Source: Polyodon spathula (Eukaryota > Chordata > Actinopteri > Acipenseriformes > Polyodontidae). From it: a stretch of DNA of 64,000 bases. The position numbers and the translations under genes were made by a program. The notes beneath the pieces are model-generated. The model was not told the origin of the DNA, did not search any database, and saw only the letters and a program-made list of their open reading frames with translations. Below are positions 24,401 through 37,200 of the stretch, in pieces. The stretch spans positions 62,014,178-62,078,177 of the forward strand of contig NC_054538.1 in assembly GCF_017654505.1 (NCBI RefSeq). Reading direction: 5' to 3'. Position 1 is the stretch's first letter. The number at the start of each line of letters is the position of its first letter.

Positions 24401-25883
24401 TATTATTTATTGATTGGCACTCTGAGCTTGTAACTTCTTTCGAATTTGAAAGTGTACCAGTAAATACTTCCTCTAAAAACTAAGTAATCTGGGGGGAGGG
24501 GGGGTGGGTGCACTCAATTTTAGCCTTTTATTTTAGTTGCGGAATAACACAGATGTGTGTATTTTATTTACTTTTTTAAATTGGAGGATTTGGTTTTTTG
24601 TTATTGCGGAAAACTGTGATCCCTGATTATAACTTGAGACTCGGAGTGCAGAGCGAGTCATGGAAGCGTGGTTTGAATCCGGCTTGCACCAGTTTGCTAG
24701 CCTTGGCTGGGGGCCCACAGGGATTGCTGCATTGGCCCTTGTGCTCCAGCAGGGTTCAAAGGGATTATCGGCTGGGGGCAGTTTGTCTTATCCTATTTTG
24801 GTAACTACTACTTTTTTGGATGAATAAACGATAATTGGTCCTTCTTTATTGCTTACTGGGTTGCAGTAATATAAATTTGAGATGAAATTTAAATTGTGAA
24901 GAGGCGTTCAGTTTAAAAACTGAGCTATTGCCTCTATTCCCAGTATTTTAATTTGTAAAGAATATATCCACTTTTACTTCTGCTACTCCAGAATAGCTCT
25001 TAAATAGAAAGTAAGTCTTGCACATGTTTTTCTGCAGGTGCAAGCAGTCTGGAATTAGCATCTGGCTCTATTTCTCACTTTCTCTGTCTTTATTTAGGCT
25101 CTCCTGCTGCTAGCCCTGAGAGCAGTGATAACAGTGACACCCATCACAGCGGAGGCAGTGACATTGAAATGGATGAGCCGATCATGAACCGGGCAAAACG
25201 TGTGCAGCAGAGGCTTTCCGACACAGAGGTATGATGCTGGTATTCAAAGTAATGCTCAAATGGCTTAACACGCCAGTATAGAAATTCTTTGTTTTCTATG
25301 TACCCTTATGAACGTTATGAAAACCAGAACATTTGTGAGTATTCCTGAAACTAAAGCGTTGTAAATGTGTGCTTGACACAGACTTCTAGAAACCGTAGGT
25401 TGTAAGACAGTGGTGGAAAACTTGTGTAAAAACAGATCAGGAAGTGTGGAGTGTAAAAATGCTTAATTTATAAGTATTTTGGCCTAGTTACAGATATGTT
25501 GTAAATATCTTAGCAGCAGTTGGTTGAATTTATTGTGTACTGTTAGAATATCAATCAACAAAATGATGTCAGGGGTATTGTGATTTTAATTTTGCAGGAA
25601 ATAAAAACAGATTATAAAACTGAAGTAGGCATTCTGTTCAACTAGCTTTGGAATAAGAATTAATTGTTAATGAATTGTTACATGTACTTTTGGAGCACGT
25701 TTTTGTAAAATGTGGTGAAATAAACAAAAAGACAAGTCTAAGTACTTGTCAAAAGTGTAACAACTTAGAGTACACTAGTGACACATCAAGTATTCATGTC
25801 TAGACAGCATGGCGACATCAAGACATACATGGTTTCTCAAAAGGAAAAGTAAAGGAAATTCTGAGAGAATAAATTATATATAT

Positions 25884-25961
<78 letters not shown>

Positions 25962-25968
25962 TGAGAGA

Positions 25969-26052
<84 letters not shown>

Positions 26053-27326
26053 TATATGTATGTATGTTGTAGTCAAAAGTTTACATACCCCATTGGTAAT
26101 TTGTAAATTTTAGAAATCTCTTGAAATCATATCATTTTAGGAAAAATCTTTTGTAGCAAAAGTTTTGCTTTTGTGAATTAGGAACAAGTTACAATAAATA
26201 GATGTCTGCAATGATTTATTTCAGCAGTTTCTTTTGCAAAACTCTAAAAATGCTAATTCAGAGGTATTCATACCCTTTGATGCAATGATAGTATTAGCTA
26301 CAAAGTGCTAAAAATCTCAATATGATAATGCAGAACCTAATTCAAGAAAAATCTAGAAAATGCACCCCCAGCACCCCTATTTCCAGCGCCCCCGCCTGCT
26401 GTCATACTGCTCACTAGTGCTAATATCTCAAGCCGTTTAAGCTAGAAACTTCAGTTTTTTGTGGCTTAAGATGGCTGCCAAATTGGAGCCATGTAACTGT
26501 TTTTGATTTCCGGATGACAATGGCTAGCTTCATACTTTCGAGGTCAAGATCGTGAGAATTTAAATGAAAACTGAAACCTTTCCCGACCCCTTCTTTTTTT
26601 ATTTATTTATTTTTAAAAAAATTTTGCAACGTTGCTGCCGCAGTGTCAAAGCTTTGATATAGGGTCTTTGACGTGCTTTGACATAGGGTCTTTATAGTTG
26701 GTACCAAGTTGTATACTGTGATTCTCTCAATACAGCCTCATTGCTGGTGGTGCTCAGTGAGCATTTACTGTATTAGTACAATATTGTTTTTAACCTCTGG
26801 ATATATCTGTGACGCAGTCTTTTTGTAAAAATGTTTATAAACCATTTCATCTTCTACTACTGGGTATGCTTTGTTTTTGTTCACTAAAACTCACGTTTCT
26901 AGTTGTTTTTTTCTTTTCAGGTTTTACCATAAGCAAGCTAATTTTTGTCTATAGATTAATTTAAATTTTTTCCATTTACTGAATCAATACAATTTTGTTT
27001 ACATACATATTGGCATTTTATTTTCATCTATCATTTTTGTAGTACAATTTTGATTTCTGATTACATGTCACAATCTATATCCTGTGACCTGTATCTATGT
27101 ATACTACACTTTTATTTTTTATCTCCAGGAATCCATGCAGGGCAGCTCGGACGAGACAGCTAACAGTGGGGAAGATGCCAGCAGTGGTCCGGGTAGCAGC
27201 AGCGGGCGTAGCGACGGATCCAGCAATGAAGTGAATTCGAGCCACGCCAGCCAATCAGCCGGCAGCCCAGGGAGTGAGGTCCACTCTGAGGACATGGCCG
27301 ACAGTGAGGCCCTGAAAGAAGAGGCG

Positions 27327-27357
<31 letters not shown>

Positions 27358-28891
27358 AGGAAGAAGAGGAGATAGAGGTAGAGAGGGGACGTAGCCCTCA
27401 GAGTGAGTCCAGGAACCCTGAGCTCAGGAAGAGGAAATCAGAATTCCACGCAATCCCAGTTTGTCTGGGGGAGCCTCAGGGTGCCACAGACAGATCAGGG
27501 GCTAACAGTGGTACAGGCAAGGACCTTACATTCAATCCTGAGGCTGTGTCCTCAGTGGACAGTAGGATGCGATTGCTGGATGCCTGCTCACACCCAGAAG
27601 ACAACGACCATGATATGGCTGAGGAAATTAATTCGGCTCACTTATCACAAGGCTCCCAAGACCCTTGCATTTCACGGCCTGGTGACTTCCTGGGGGAGGC
27701 GATAGGCAGCGAATTGTTTAACTGCAGGCGTTTTATTGGTCCACAGCATCACCACCACCATCCTCACCACCATGCGCACGAGGGGTATGTGTCTGCTGTA
27801 GTTCTGCATCTAAACTGCAAGGTTTTATGTAAGCTCTTGTTTTACACAAATTAGTTCAGCTGGTATGTCTTCAGGCAAGTTTTATTCTATTAGAGCAGAA
27901 GAAAAGAATAGACAACTACATAAGAGATCCTGACTTCAAATCACTGTTCTCCCAGCTTTTTTGACTGTGACCCTGCTTGACAGTTAATTTGACAAGGTTG
28001 TAGGCAGTCCAAAGGGCATATGTGAATCATCTTTTTTTTAAATTATTATTTATTTATTTATTTTTAATGTAGTGGTATGTATTCATTTAAAGTTGGGTTA
28101 TTTGATGCCTTTTAATATGAACTGATAAAAGGACAGTGAGGGATGAATTAATTATTAATTTTTAAATGCATGAAAATACATTTCATTGCAGACACATAGT
28201 TGACGACATGCTGAGTGCTGATGATGTGAGTTGCAGTAGCTCCCAAGTCAGTGCAAAGTCTGAGAAGAACATGGCTGATTTTGATGGGGAGGAGTCGGGC
28301 TGTGAGGAGGAACTGGTACAAATCAACTCCCATGCAGAGCTAACATCTCACCTCCAACACCTGCCCAATTTAGCATCAATCTACCATGAGCACCTTAGTC
28401 AAGGTAGGATAAAAACCTAATTGTTACTGTGGCACTGCAGCTGTCTCTAGGGGTGCTGGCTGGGCAGCTATCTCCTAAGGGCAAAATAACAGGTTTAAAC
28501 AAAATCAGTTGGTTGTGCATTCACCTTCTCTACCATAAAACATATCACAATATTATATACAGGTGGCCATTCTCCAATTATCACTCAATTACCTAACTGG
28601 AGAAAGGTCACACCTGTGATTGTTGGCAGGAATAGATTTAACCCCATCCTTGCCAACCTTGCTCAGTACTCCCATGCTGTCTTATTGGTGTTGCTTTGTA
28701 CCAGTTGAGGGGGTCAAAGCAAAAAAAAAAAAAGGTTGTTTTCAATCCATAACCAGTCAGCACTACAACCAATCAGGTGAAAAACTACGCAGGAAATTAA
28801 TAAAACACACAACATTCCCCTTTTCATCCATATCCAATAATTGGCTTTATATTACGTGTAAAAATGCTTCCACTGCTCTGTGCATTCTCTA

Positions 28892-28922
<31 letters not shown>

Positions 28923-31900
28923 CCGTGGAGGTTTCAGTATCCCATATAGCACTGCGCACATCCCTGGTAGCGAGTCGACTCACTAATCTATATCGGAGCA
29001 TCTTACCTGTTGAAATCTCAGCCATGAATTTGGACAAGTAAAGCACATGCTCACAAATCATGGTTTTAAGACCATGGATGAGGCCTGCAGGGTTTTTATT
29101 GAGAATTATTCCACATATTTCCTGCTTTCGCAAAACCTGAAGCAATTACGATACCTGTGTCTTGTGTACCAGCAGAACATGGTTTCATCTGTCAGAACAG
29201 AGTGCAAACCAGCAAACGCTCTCGTTTACATGAGGATTATCTAACATGACAATTTTAACGGAAGCTCCTGAGAATTAGTAACACTTTGATCTGGAAAGAG
29301 CTCGAGTCATTGTTTGACAGGTGCTAAAAGGAAAATTTTAAATAACTTTTTTAAACAGCAAAACTGTAAGTAGTTATGATGTTGACAGCTACCCGCAGAG
29401 ACATTGGTACATGTTCTACAACACTGATTCTTACATTGTGAATGTGGGATTGTCAAAAGAAAACCTTTCATGGGAAGCTTGTCTGTCTATTTCTACTACC
29501 ATTATTTATACCGTGTCTGTTGTGCATGTTAACTTTATTAATCTGAAATAGTTACACTGGAAAATAATATAACTATGTTGATGCAATATGTAAAAACACT
29601 GGTGTTCTGGTTGAAAACACAGATTTTGAGATGGTATGCTTTTTACAAATCCAAATTTAAGTCTAGCGTGACCTCTGCATCTCATTAAATGGTCACACAA
29701 ATTAGTTTTATTACCGGAGTATCCCAAACCATTACTTTCTTTACTTTTCTTTCTTGCCGTCTTACTTTAGAAAATTATTGTCAAACATCGGAAGACATTG
29801 TATTTGTAGCTCGATCCATACAGTATTTGTAATTGTAGCACAACGCTCTTAACTAGCTCTGTTACTTTGAAGACTTCTGCACAGATCCAGTCTCATCAGT
29901 AAACAGTCGCAGGGGGGAGAAGGTGAGCTCAATCGCGTGCAGATTCAGAGAGTCAGACCTGAGGGGAGCAGAGACGCTCTGCACTTAATGCAAAAAATCA
30001 TTTCCGATTCCAAATTTTAATAAAAAATAAAAGCTTTCCTTTGCTTAAACACTTTACACAAAAATGATGCACAGGCTTGACTATCTAGAGTTGCCAAAAA
30101 ATCGATACATCACCTCAGCCTTATATATATATATGTACACTGAACAAAAATATAAATGCAACATGTAAAGTGGTTTCATGAGCTGAAATAAGATCCCAGA
30201 AATTTTCCATAAGCACAAAAAGCTTATTTCTCTCAAATTTTGTGCACACATGTGTTTACATCCCTGTTAGTGAGCATTTCTCCTTTGCCAAGATAATCCA
30301 TCCACCTGATAGGTGTGGCGTATCAAGAAGCCGATTAAACAGCATGATGATTACACAGGTGCACCTTGTGCTGGGGACAACAAAAGGCCACTCTAAAATG
30401 TGCAGTTTTGTCAACAATGCCACAGATGTCTCAAGTTTTGAGGGAGCATGCAGTTGGCATGAATGTCCACCAGAGTTGTTGCCAGAGAATTGAATGTTCA
30501 TTTCTCTACCATAAGCCACCTCCAACGTAGTTTTAGAGAATTTGGCAGTACGCCCAACCGGCCTCACAACCGCAGACCACGTGTAACCCCGCCAGCCCAG
30601 GACCTCCACATCCGGCTTCTTCATCTGCGGGATCATCTGAGACCAGCCACTCGGACAGCTGATGAAACTGTGGATTTGCACGACCAAAGAATTTCTGCAC
30701 AAACTGTCAGAAACCGCCTCAGTGTGCTCATCATCCTCACCAGGGTCTTGACCTGACTGCAGTTTGCCGTTGTAACCGACTTCAGTGGGCAAATGCTTAC
30801 CTTCGACGGCCACTGGCACGCTGGAGAAGTGTGCTCTTCACGGATGAATCCCGGTTTCTACTGTACCGGGCAGATGGCAGACAGCGTGTACGGCGTCGTG
30901 TGAGCGAGCGGTTTGCTGATGTCAACATTTTGAACCAAGTGCCCCATGGTGACGGTGGGGTTATGGTATGGGCAGGCATAAGCTATGGATAATGAACACA
31001 GTTGCATTTTATCGATGGCAATTTGAATGCACAGCGATACCGTGACGAGATCCTGAAGCCCATTGTCCCATTGGTTAAGGTGGATATGTTACGGGCGGTT
31101 ACTCTCATGTTAAATTACTAGACTGTTACTAAAACTATTTAATATTTGTTGTTGTAATGCCAGCAATAATAAGACTGAGCTACAGTGTTATTTTTTTGGA
31201 CTGTTGTAATATAATTAAGTTTTCCTGATTTATTTTAATGCCAGCAATGAGCCAAGTGATGTTTGTAAATGTTATGACATGTTTGAAGCGTCTTCAGGTG
31301 TTTTACTTATTACAGCAAAGAGAGTCTGAAAGTCTTGGCTTTAATAAAAAAAAAAAAAAAAAAAAAAGTGGTAATATTTATTAATTTACTTATTTGATCT
31401 ATCAACATTTATATTTGTTGAAATGTCATGTTTAAATATTAGTAAATTGATACAAAGTGGGGGGGGGGGGTGTGTGTAATTGGTCATTTTTTACAAAATT
31501 GAATTTCCTATTCCCCAGAAGCTTTCATTCCTGTTAGTTACTGTGCATAGGTCTGATTTAGAGATGCAAGCCGGTTATGATCAGTTTGATTTATTTCTTA
31601 ACTTTTTTAAATGATCAACTTTATCAGCTGTTTCTAACAGTCAGTTTTCAGTCAAACAGAAATGAAAGTTTTTAACCGAAAAACGGGCTGAATTTGTGCA
31701 GACAAGGGAATGTGACACACCATTATTACACACGTCTTTTTTTGTGACAAATGAGATGAATACAGCTTTACTGCGTCACTCATACCAATGTATTATACAA
31801 TTAGACGTAATGTAGAACGAATAAAATGATGTATTAAGAGACATTAAACGTAATTACAATTTTCCTGGTAGCCCCGTTGTTCCTACAGTCAGTTGGAAGT

Positions 31901-32350
31901 GGCAAAATCACATACAAATAATTTTATTTAAATAGTTTCTGATCTAGATCCATGTAACCTAAAGTATATTCCAGATTAAGACTCGAGCAGTGGGCTAAAA
32001 CACCCCTTTGAATCCAGGTGCTTAGTATGCAAGGTGTTCCTCAAATTACTGGCAAGTTGGTCCATGCAGCATCCTTTTCACTTATGCAGCTTCACCCAGT
32101 TTACTGCTTATTCCTTAGCCCTGAACTAACTATTTTCTTTCAATACTTTGGATTTTAACTGTTTATTAGGGCTAAATTAGGTCTACACAGAGTAATTTAA
32201 CAGACAAAACTAACAAAGGTTACGCAGACAGCGTTTGCATATGCCAGCACCTTTCATCAACAAACATGTTTTTGGTCATTTCAGTGGTGTGCAAACTGGG
32301 GGCGGGGCGAGGAGAGTCATTAAGGTGGGCACGACTGACTAAAGGGCCAG

Positions 32351-32382
<32 letters not shown>

Positions 32383-34243
32383 GAAAGAACATTTTAAATG
32401 CATAAATGACAGCTAGTTAGTCCAAGTTCTTTCAGTTTTGGTTCTGTTTTATCTTTTGTCAGTAAAATGTGGAACTAATGCTAGCACCTGGATCATTAGG
32501 ATATAGTAGTACCACCAACAATTTATATGCTTCACTGAAAAGGTTAGTTTATTTTTATTGAAGAAGGTAGTTTGATTTACTGTGCATTTATTGTGAATAA
32601 AATGAGCTTCGTTGGTCCTCTTTTTTTTATCAGTGCAGTTGTTGAATTAGTGTAAGGGCGTTATTTTGCAAATGTTTTTTAGGGGGCTGGTGACAAGCCT
32701 GTATGTGACATTTTCATTTCCAAATGATGAATACCTCAAACTTTGAGAAGTTGCTTTGCAGTTCAGTTCATATCTGTATGATTTGATTTTCTGTCAACTT
32801 TAATTGTGCAAACCATCCTGGTTTTAAGGAGAGGTTTGTTTTAAAGGAATGTTTATTTCAAATTTGGACATATGCAATATTGTCTTCATATTTTGTACAT
32901 TGCAGTGTTCAATTTTCTTGTATCCTAATAGTAATTAACTTTTATATGTACTTCCACTTTACAAGTGATCATTTTTCCCACATGGCAACTTGGCTTCATT
33001 TTTGCAAATCATTCTATCAGAGGTGCCATTCCCCTTAGCCCATGTGTATTAAAATCTGAGTTTTGGCAAGAACTGTTTCCTTGATTTTCCTGAAAGCAGT
33101 CTGGTGCAAAAAGAAAGTTCTGGCACATGTTACAAAGACATTTTTAGCATTGGGCATGGTCATACAAGTTCATACCGCCTTTCTTTATATTAGAATTAAA
33201 AATGGAAGGTGAAGAAAAGGAACAAATATTATGAATGTTGCTGTCTTTCAATGATTCATAATTTTTTCATTTTCCCCAGGACCAGCAGTTCATAAACACC
33301 AGTATACTGGCAATGCAGTCACTGACATAAACTTGGATAATGTCTGTAAAAAAGGGAACACTCTCCTTTGGGACTTGGTTCAGGATGAAGATGCAGTAAG
33401 TTTATTTACACTGTTTATAGAAAGTGATTTAAACTGTAGTCTGTGTGGTTCTGGGTTTAATATGTGTGTTTAAATCAAATGAAAAAGCTTCTTTTTTTTT
33501 TTTTTTTTTTGTAAACCTGTAAGCTACCTGCAGTAACTGAATGACTAATCAGTTTGTCACAAAAAATGTAAAGTTATCATAGTAGGACTTTCAATGTTAA
33601 ACATCTTTTAATTAAAATGTAATAACCTTTTCCAGTATATGTGTGTGAGAGTATTTATCTGTATATCTGTTAGTGCTGGGACAAAACAGGATTTTCATGT
33701 TTTGGATATTCGGTCATAATTGAAATATTCGTTCAGATGTTCGTTCATTTTCAAAAAGTAATAAAAGCCATTATTGCTCAGAAGTCAAGCAGGGAGGGGG
33801 GGGGGGGTGGGGTGGGGGGGTGGGTGGTGGTACCGGGACACACACACACGCGTGGAAATAAAATTACACAGTTACACAAACACAACCGGAATGAAATGGT
33901 GTCACGTGATGTTTTGTTGCCTACGGTTTATCGTAACATTTCAAAACAATAATGCAAAACAATATTGAAATTTTGTTTTGTTTATTCCCGAAATAAATAG
34001 TACATAAGGTGAATAACGCAATTATTATTTTTTTACTTATTTTTTTCATTCCTTGCCATTGCTGTTTCTTCACAGTAAACAGTGGCCATAGACACGTTTT
34101 CATAAAGTAATAACATGAGGTTTACTTGTGCCTTTTTGTAGCTGACCGAGCAAATGAAAACGGAAATTGAACTTTAAACATATACATATATATATATATA
34201 TATAACCATATATATATATATATATTATATATATATATATCTA

Positions 34244-34288
<45 letters not shown>

Positions 34289-37200
34289 TATATATATATA
34301 TATATAGATATTTTTCTTCATTTGATTTATATTTTTAAATTCCACCATGGCTTTAAAAAAATATGATAATGAGACTTCTTCAATTTGTATCGGATAGATC
34401 CATTTATCGGAAGGCTTGATCAACGAAGCTGAAAAGCTGCTGTGTTCCTTGGTCTGCTGGTTCACTGACAGACAGATTCGAATGAGATTTATCGAAGGCT
34501 GCTTGGAAAACTTATCCAACCATCGGTAAGCTGCATAACATGGCAAGCTCTGTAAAAGTTTAAATTGTAGCCCCTGGCATTGATGCGAGAAGAGTCATTC
34601 AGGGGGATTGCTTAAAACAGTACTTCCCACAATAAAATGTATTTTATTTTCAAATCACCATTACTGCACTGAAATTTGTGAGTTTTGAAGTCATTATTGT
34701 TTCAACAGCCTCCAATAAGTAACTGTGTGTAGCTTGGTATACAATCTCATGTTGTGGAAATGTTCTCCCGGAATAGTTTATTTATTTGGTGGCCTTTTAT
34801 GATTCACATGTTACAGAAAAAATTACTTTTGTTTTTCAGGTCAGTAGTGGTTTCTCTCCGTCTCCTTCCTAAGCTATTTGGTACATTTCAACAATTTGGA
34901 AGCAGTTACGACACACACTGGATAACGATGTAAGTTGTTTCGTTAGTCTCCTGATAAGTACCCGAATGTAAGCATTTGTAAATGCCAATAGGAACTGTTT
35001 GCTTCCCTTATTTTCCTCTTAATTGTACAGGTGGGCTGAGAAGGAGTTACACATGATGAAACTTTTTTTCGAAAACCTTCTACACTACATTCAAGAAGTT
35101 AGGGAGGAGCTACACAAATTTGCACTGTAAGATTGCATGTGTTTATTATTTATTTTATTTTATTTATTTCATAATCTGAATAAAACCCACCAGGATACAT
35201 GGATTGTATTTTGTTCTGATATAGATTTTTTTTTTATTTTTGTTTTTTTGCATTAAAATTATTTCTATGTGATGTTTTCATAGGTTTCAGCATAAGGTCA
35301 CATTTATTTATTTATTTTCTTTCTTCTTTTGAATAATTGAGATAATCATCATATTATTGCCACAGCACTGTCATGTAACCTTCACAAATCACCCAAGGAT
35401 CAGATCAATTTAATGCAGTTAGCATTTCCAAGAAAGTGGTTAACTTGTTTATACTGTAGTTATGAGATGATTAACATGTTTAAAATGAAGAGCAAAATGT
35501 TTAAGTGTTAATCTCTAGATTATAGTTGAGGTCAGTTTTACATATCAATTTGGAATTGCACTTTAAACGAACATTCTACTGAGAATTAGCTTGGAATACA
35601 ATCCTGGTTTTCAATGCACTAGTTTTAACATTCAGTTTTGGTGTCAAATTAGAATGGGGTTTTGTATTGTGAAACATACATATTTGTTTTGCTTCATTAC
35701 TGTACGTTTTGAAATGCAAAGTGTTCATTGCTAGTAAACCAAGTGTTTCTGTTTTTCCCTTCCATGCCTATAGCTATGGTCACAGTGCAGAAGTCCAGGT
35801 GCGCTTGCAGTTCCTGACCTGTGTTTTTTCCACACTTGGCTCACCAGACCACTTCAGTGAGTTTTATGTATTTGGTCTTTTAATACTTGTTTTAAATGGC
35901 AATGCAAAAAAAATATAGCTTTGTATTGGTTTGCAGTGCACCAAAATGTGAGTAGGTGTTCCAGCAGGTTAAGGCATCTAGTTGGATGCCTAAACTAATG
36001 TCCTGATGGTTCATGATCAAAACAGCATGGGTCCAGAACATTTGTTTCCCTGCTTCATTCTGAAGCCCCTGTTTAGTAGACAGTCATATTTGTGCATACA
36101 AAATTAGAAAAATGGGCTGTTATGAAATAAAGAATAGAAAAGGGATCACAGATTTCCTTTAACCAGACTGGTCAATATAAGGTCCCTAATCTCTGGAAAA
36201 GACCTTGAATATTATCTAGGGTACCTAAATAGTTTTGAATCAAAACAAATTTGTTTTTTTGTTTTGATTCTTCATCTGTTGTATCTTCTTTAGCAGTCAC
36301 ATCTATCCCTGATGTAATAGATTTGGTTGTTGTTTGCCGTCAGGAGTTTGAAGATGATGTCATTGGGCAGCAGCTTTCCTAGTTAATGAGCTGATACTCT
36401 TCAGCTAATAAAGCAGGCATGGCAATTCAAGAATGAAAAACATTTAATGTGTTATGAGTTTTGTACTCAGGCACTCGAGTTTGTTTCCCACGGACTATCT
36501 GAAGAACAGTGAAAGCAGAAAACATAGAAATATTTGCAACTGCAATTAGGAAGTGTGCACCTACATGGATTGACACCAGTAGCCGGAGCTATATGCTACT
36601 GAAGTAACCTACTGAAAAGAAAAACATATAGGGAATTAAATGAAATGTAATGCAGCTTACTTGATTACAACAGAAAACCTGCCATTTAATGTCATAAGCT
36701 GTTGTGCTTTAAGTTCAGTTGAATAGGGTAGGAATCAACTTGCTCCTGAAGTGGCACCCAGCAATTGGATTTGGTAACCATTTTTTTTGGCTGTTAAGGC
36801 AAAAAGTTAGTTTGGAGCCCTGGCAGGCCTCAATGGAATCCATACATTGAATTCTGTATATAGAATATTGAGAAATATTTTTGTCTTGCTAACATTGGTA
36901 AAAATAGCTTAATTGCCACGGAAACAGGATAAAGCTTTTATTCTGTTTTAATGAAATGACTGTAACCTGACAAGATGATGATATTAATTTAAAGACTACT
37001 AGAAAAAGTATATTCACTGCATAAATCATTACACAATAACAACAAAGCAATAGTTTTTTCGGATGCTATTTTTATGCAATCGTATGAAGCAAAATTCATA
37101 TTAATTTGCGACCGTTATGTTAAAAGTTGAGGTCCTTTTCATTTCTGCACTTGAATTGTGTTTATTAATTACGCTTCTTGCAGGGCTCAGCTTGGAACAG

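Larger units (their letters stand above)
25229..27128 (+). other. usp34: USP34 intron 13
   Basis: 1.9 kb. Contains two AT microsatellites, a GA run, a Tc1-type terminal fragment and a tandem duplication of a gctttgayatagggtcttt unit at about 26650-26693. Confidence 0.8.
28404..33279 (+). other. usp34: USP34 intron 15
   Basis: 4.9 kb. Holds a repeat related to that at 9823 (28562-28670), poly-A runs (28890-28917 and 31347-31367), a truncated Tc1 (30138-31088) and a G run at 31460-31470. Otherwise unassigned. Confidence 0.8.

Noticed and set aside
27403..27705. 100-residue frame overlapping exon 14
   Set aside because: Alternative frame of a verified USP34 coding exon.
27785..27854. Continuation of the exon 14 frame past the donor
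   Set aside because: The conserved sequence resumes in exon 15 at the correct phase, so this is intronic read-through.
30256..30819. 187-residue open frame on the minus strand
   Set aside because: It is antisense to the Tc1 transposase remnant, whose + strand frames show recognisable transposase motifs. The minus frame has no recognisable content.
33671..33730. hAT-like start tagtgctgggac with forward-facing arm
   Set aside because: No inverted partner or flanking duplication was found within the intron.
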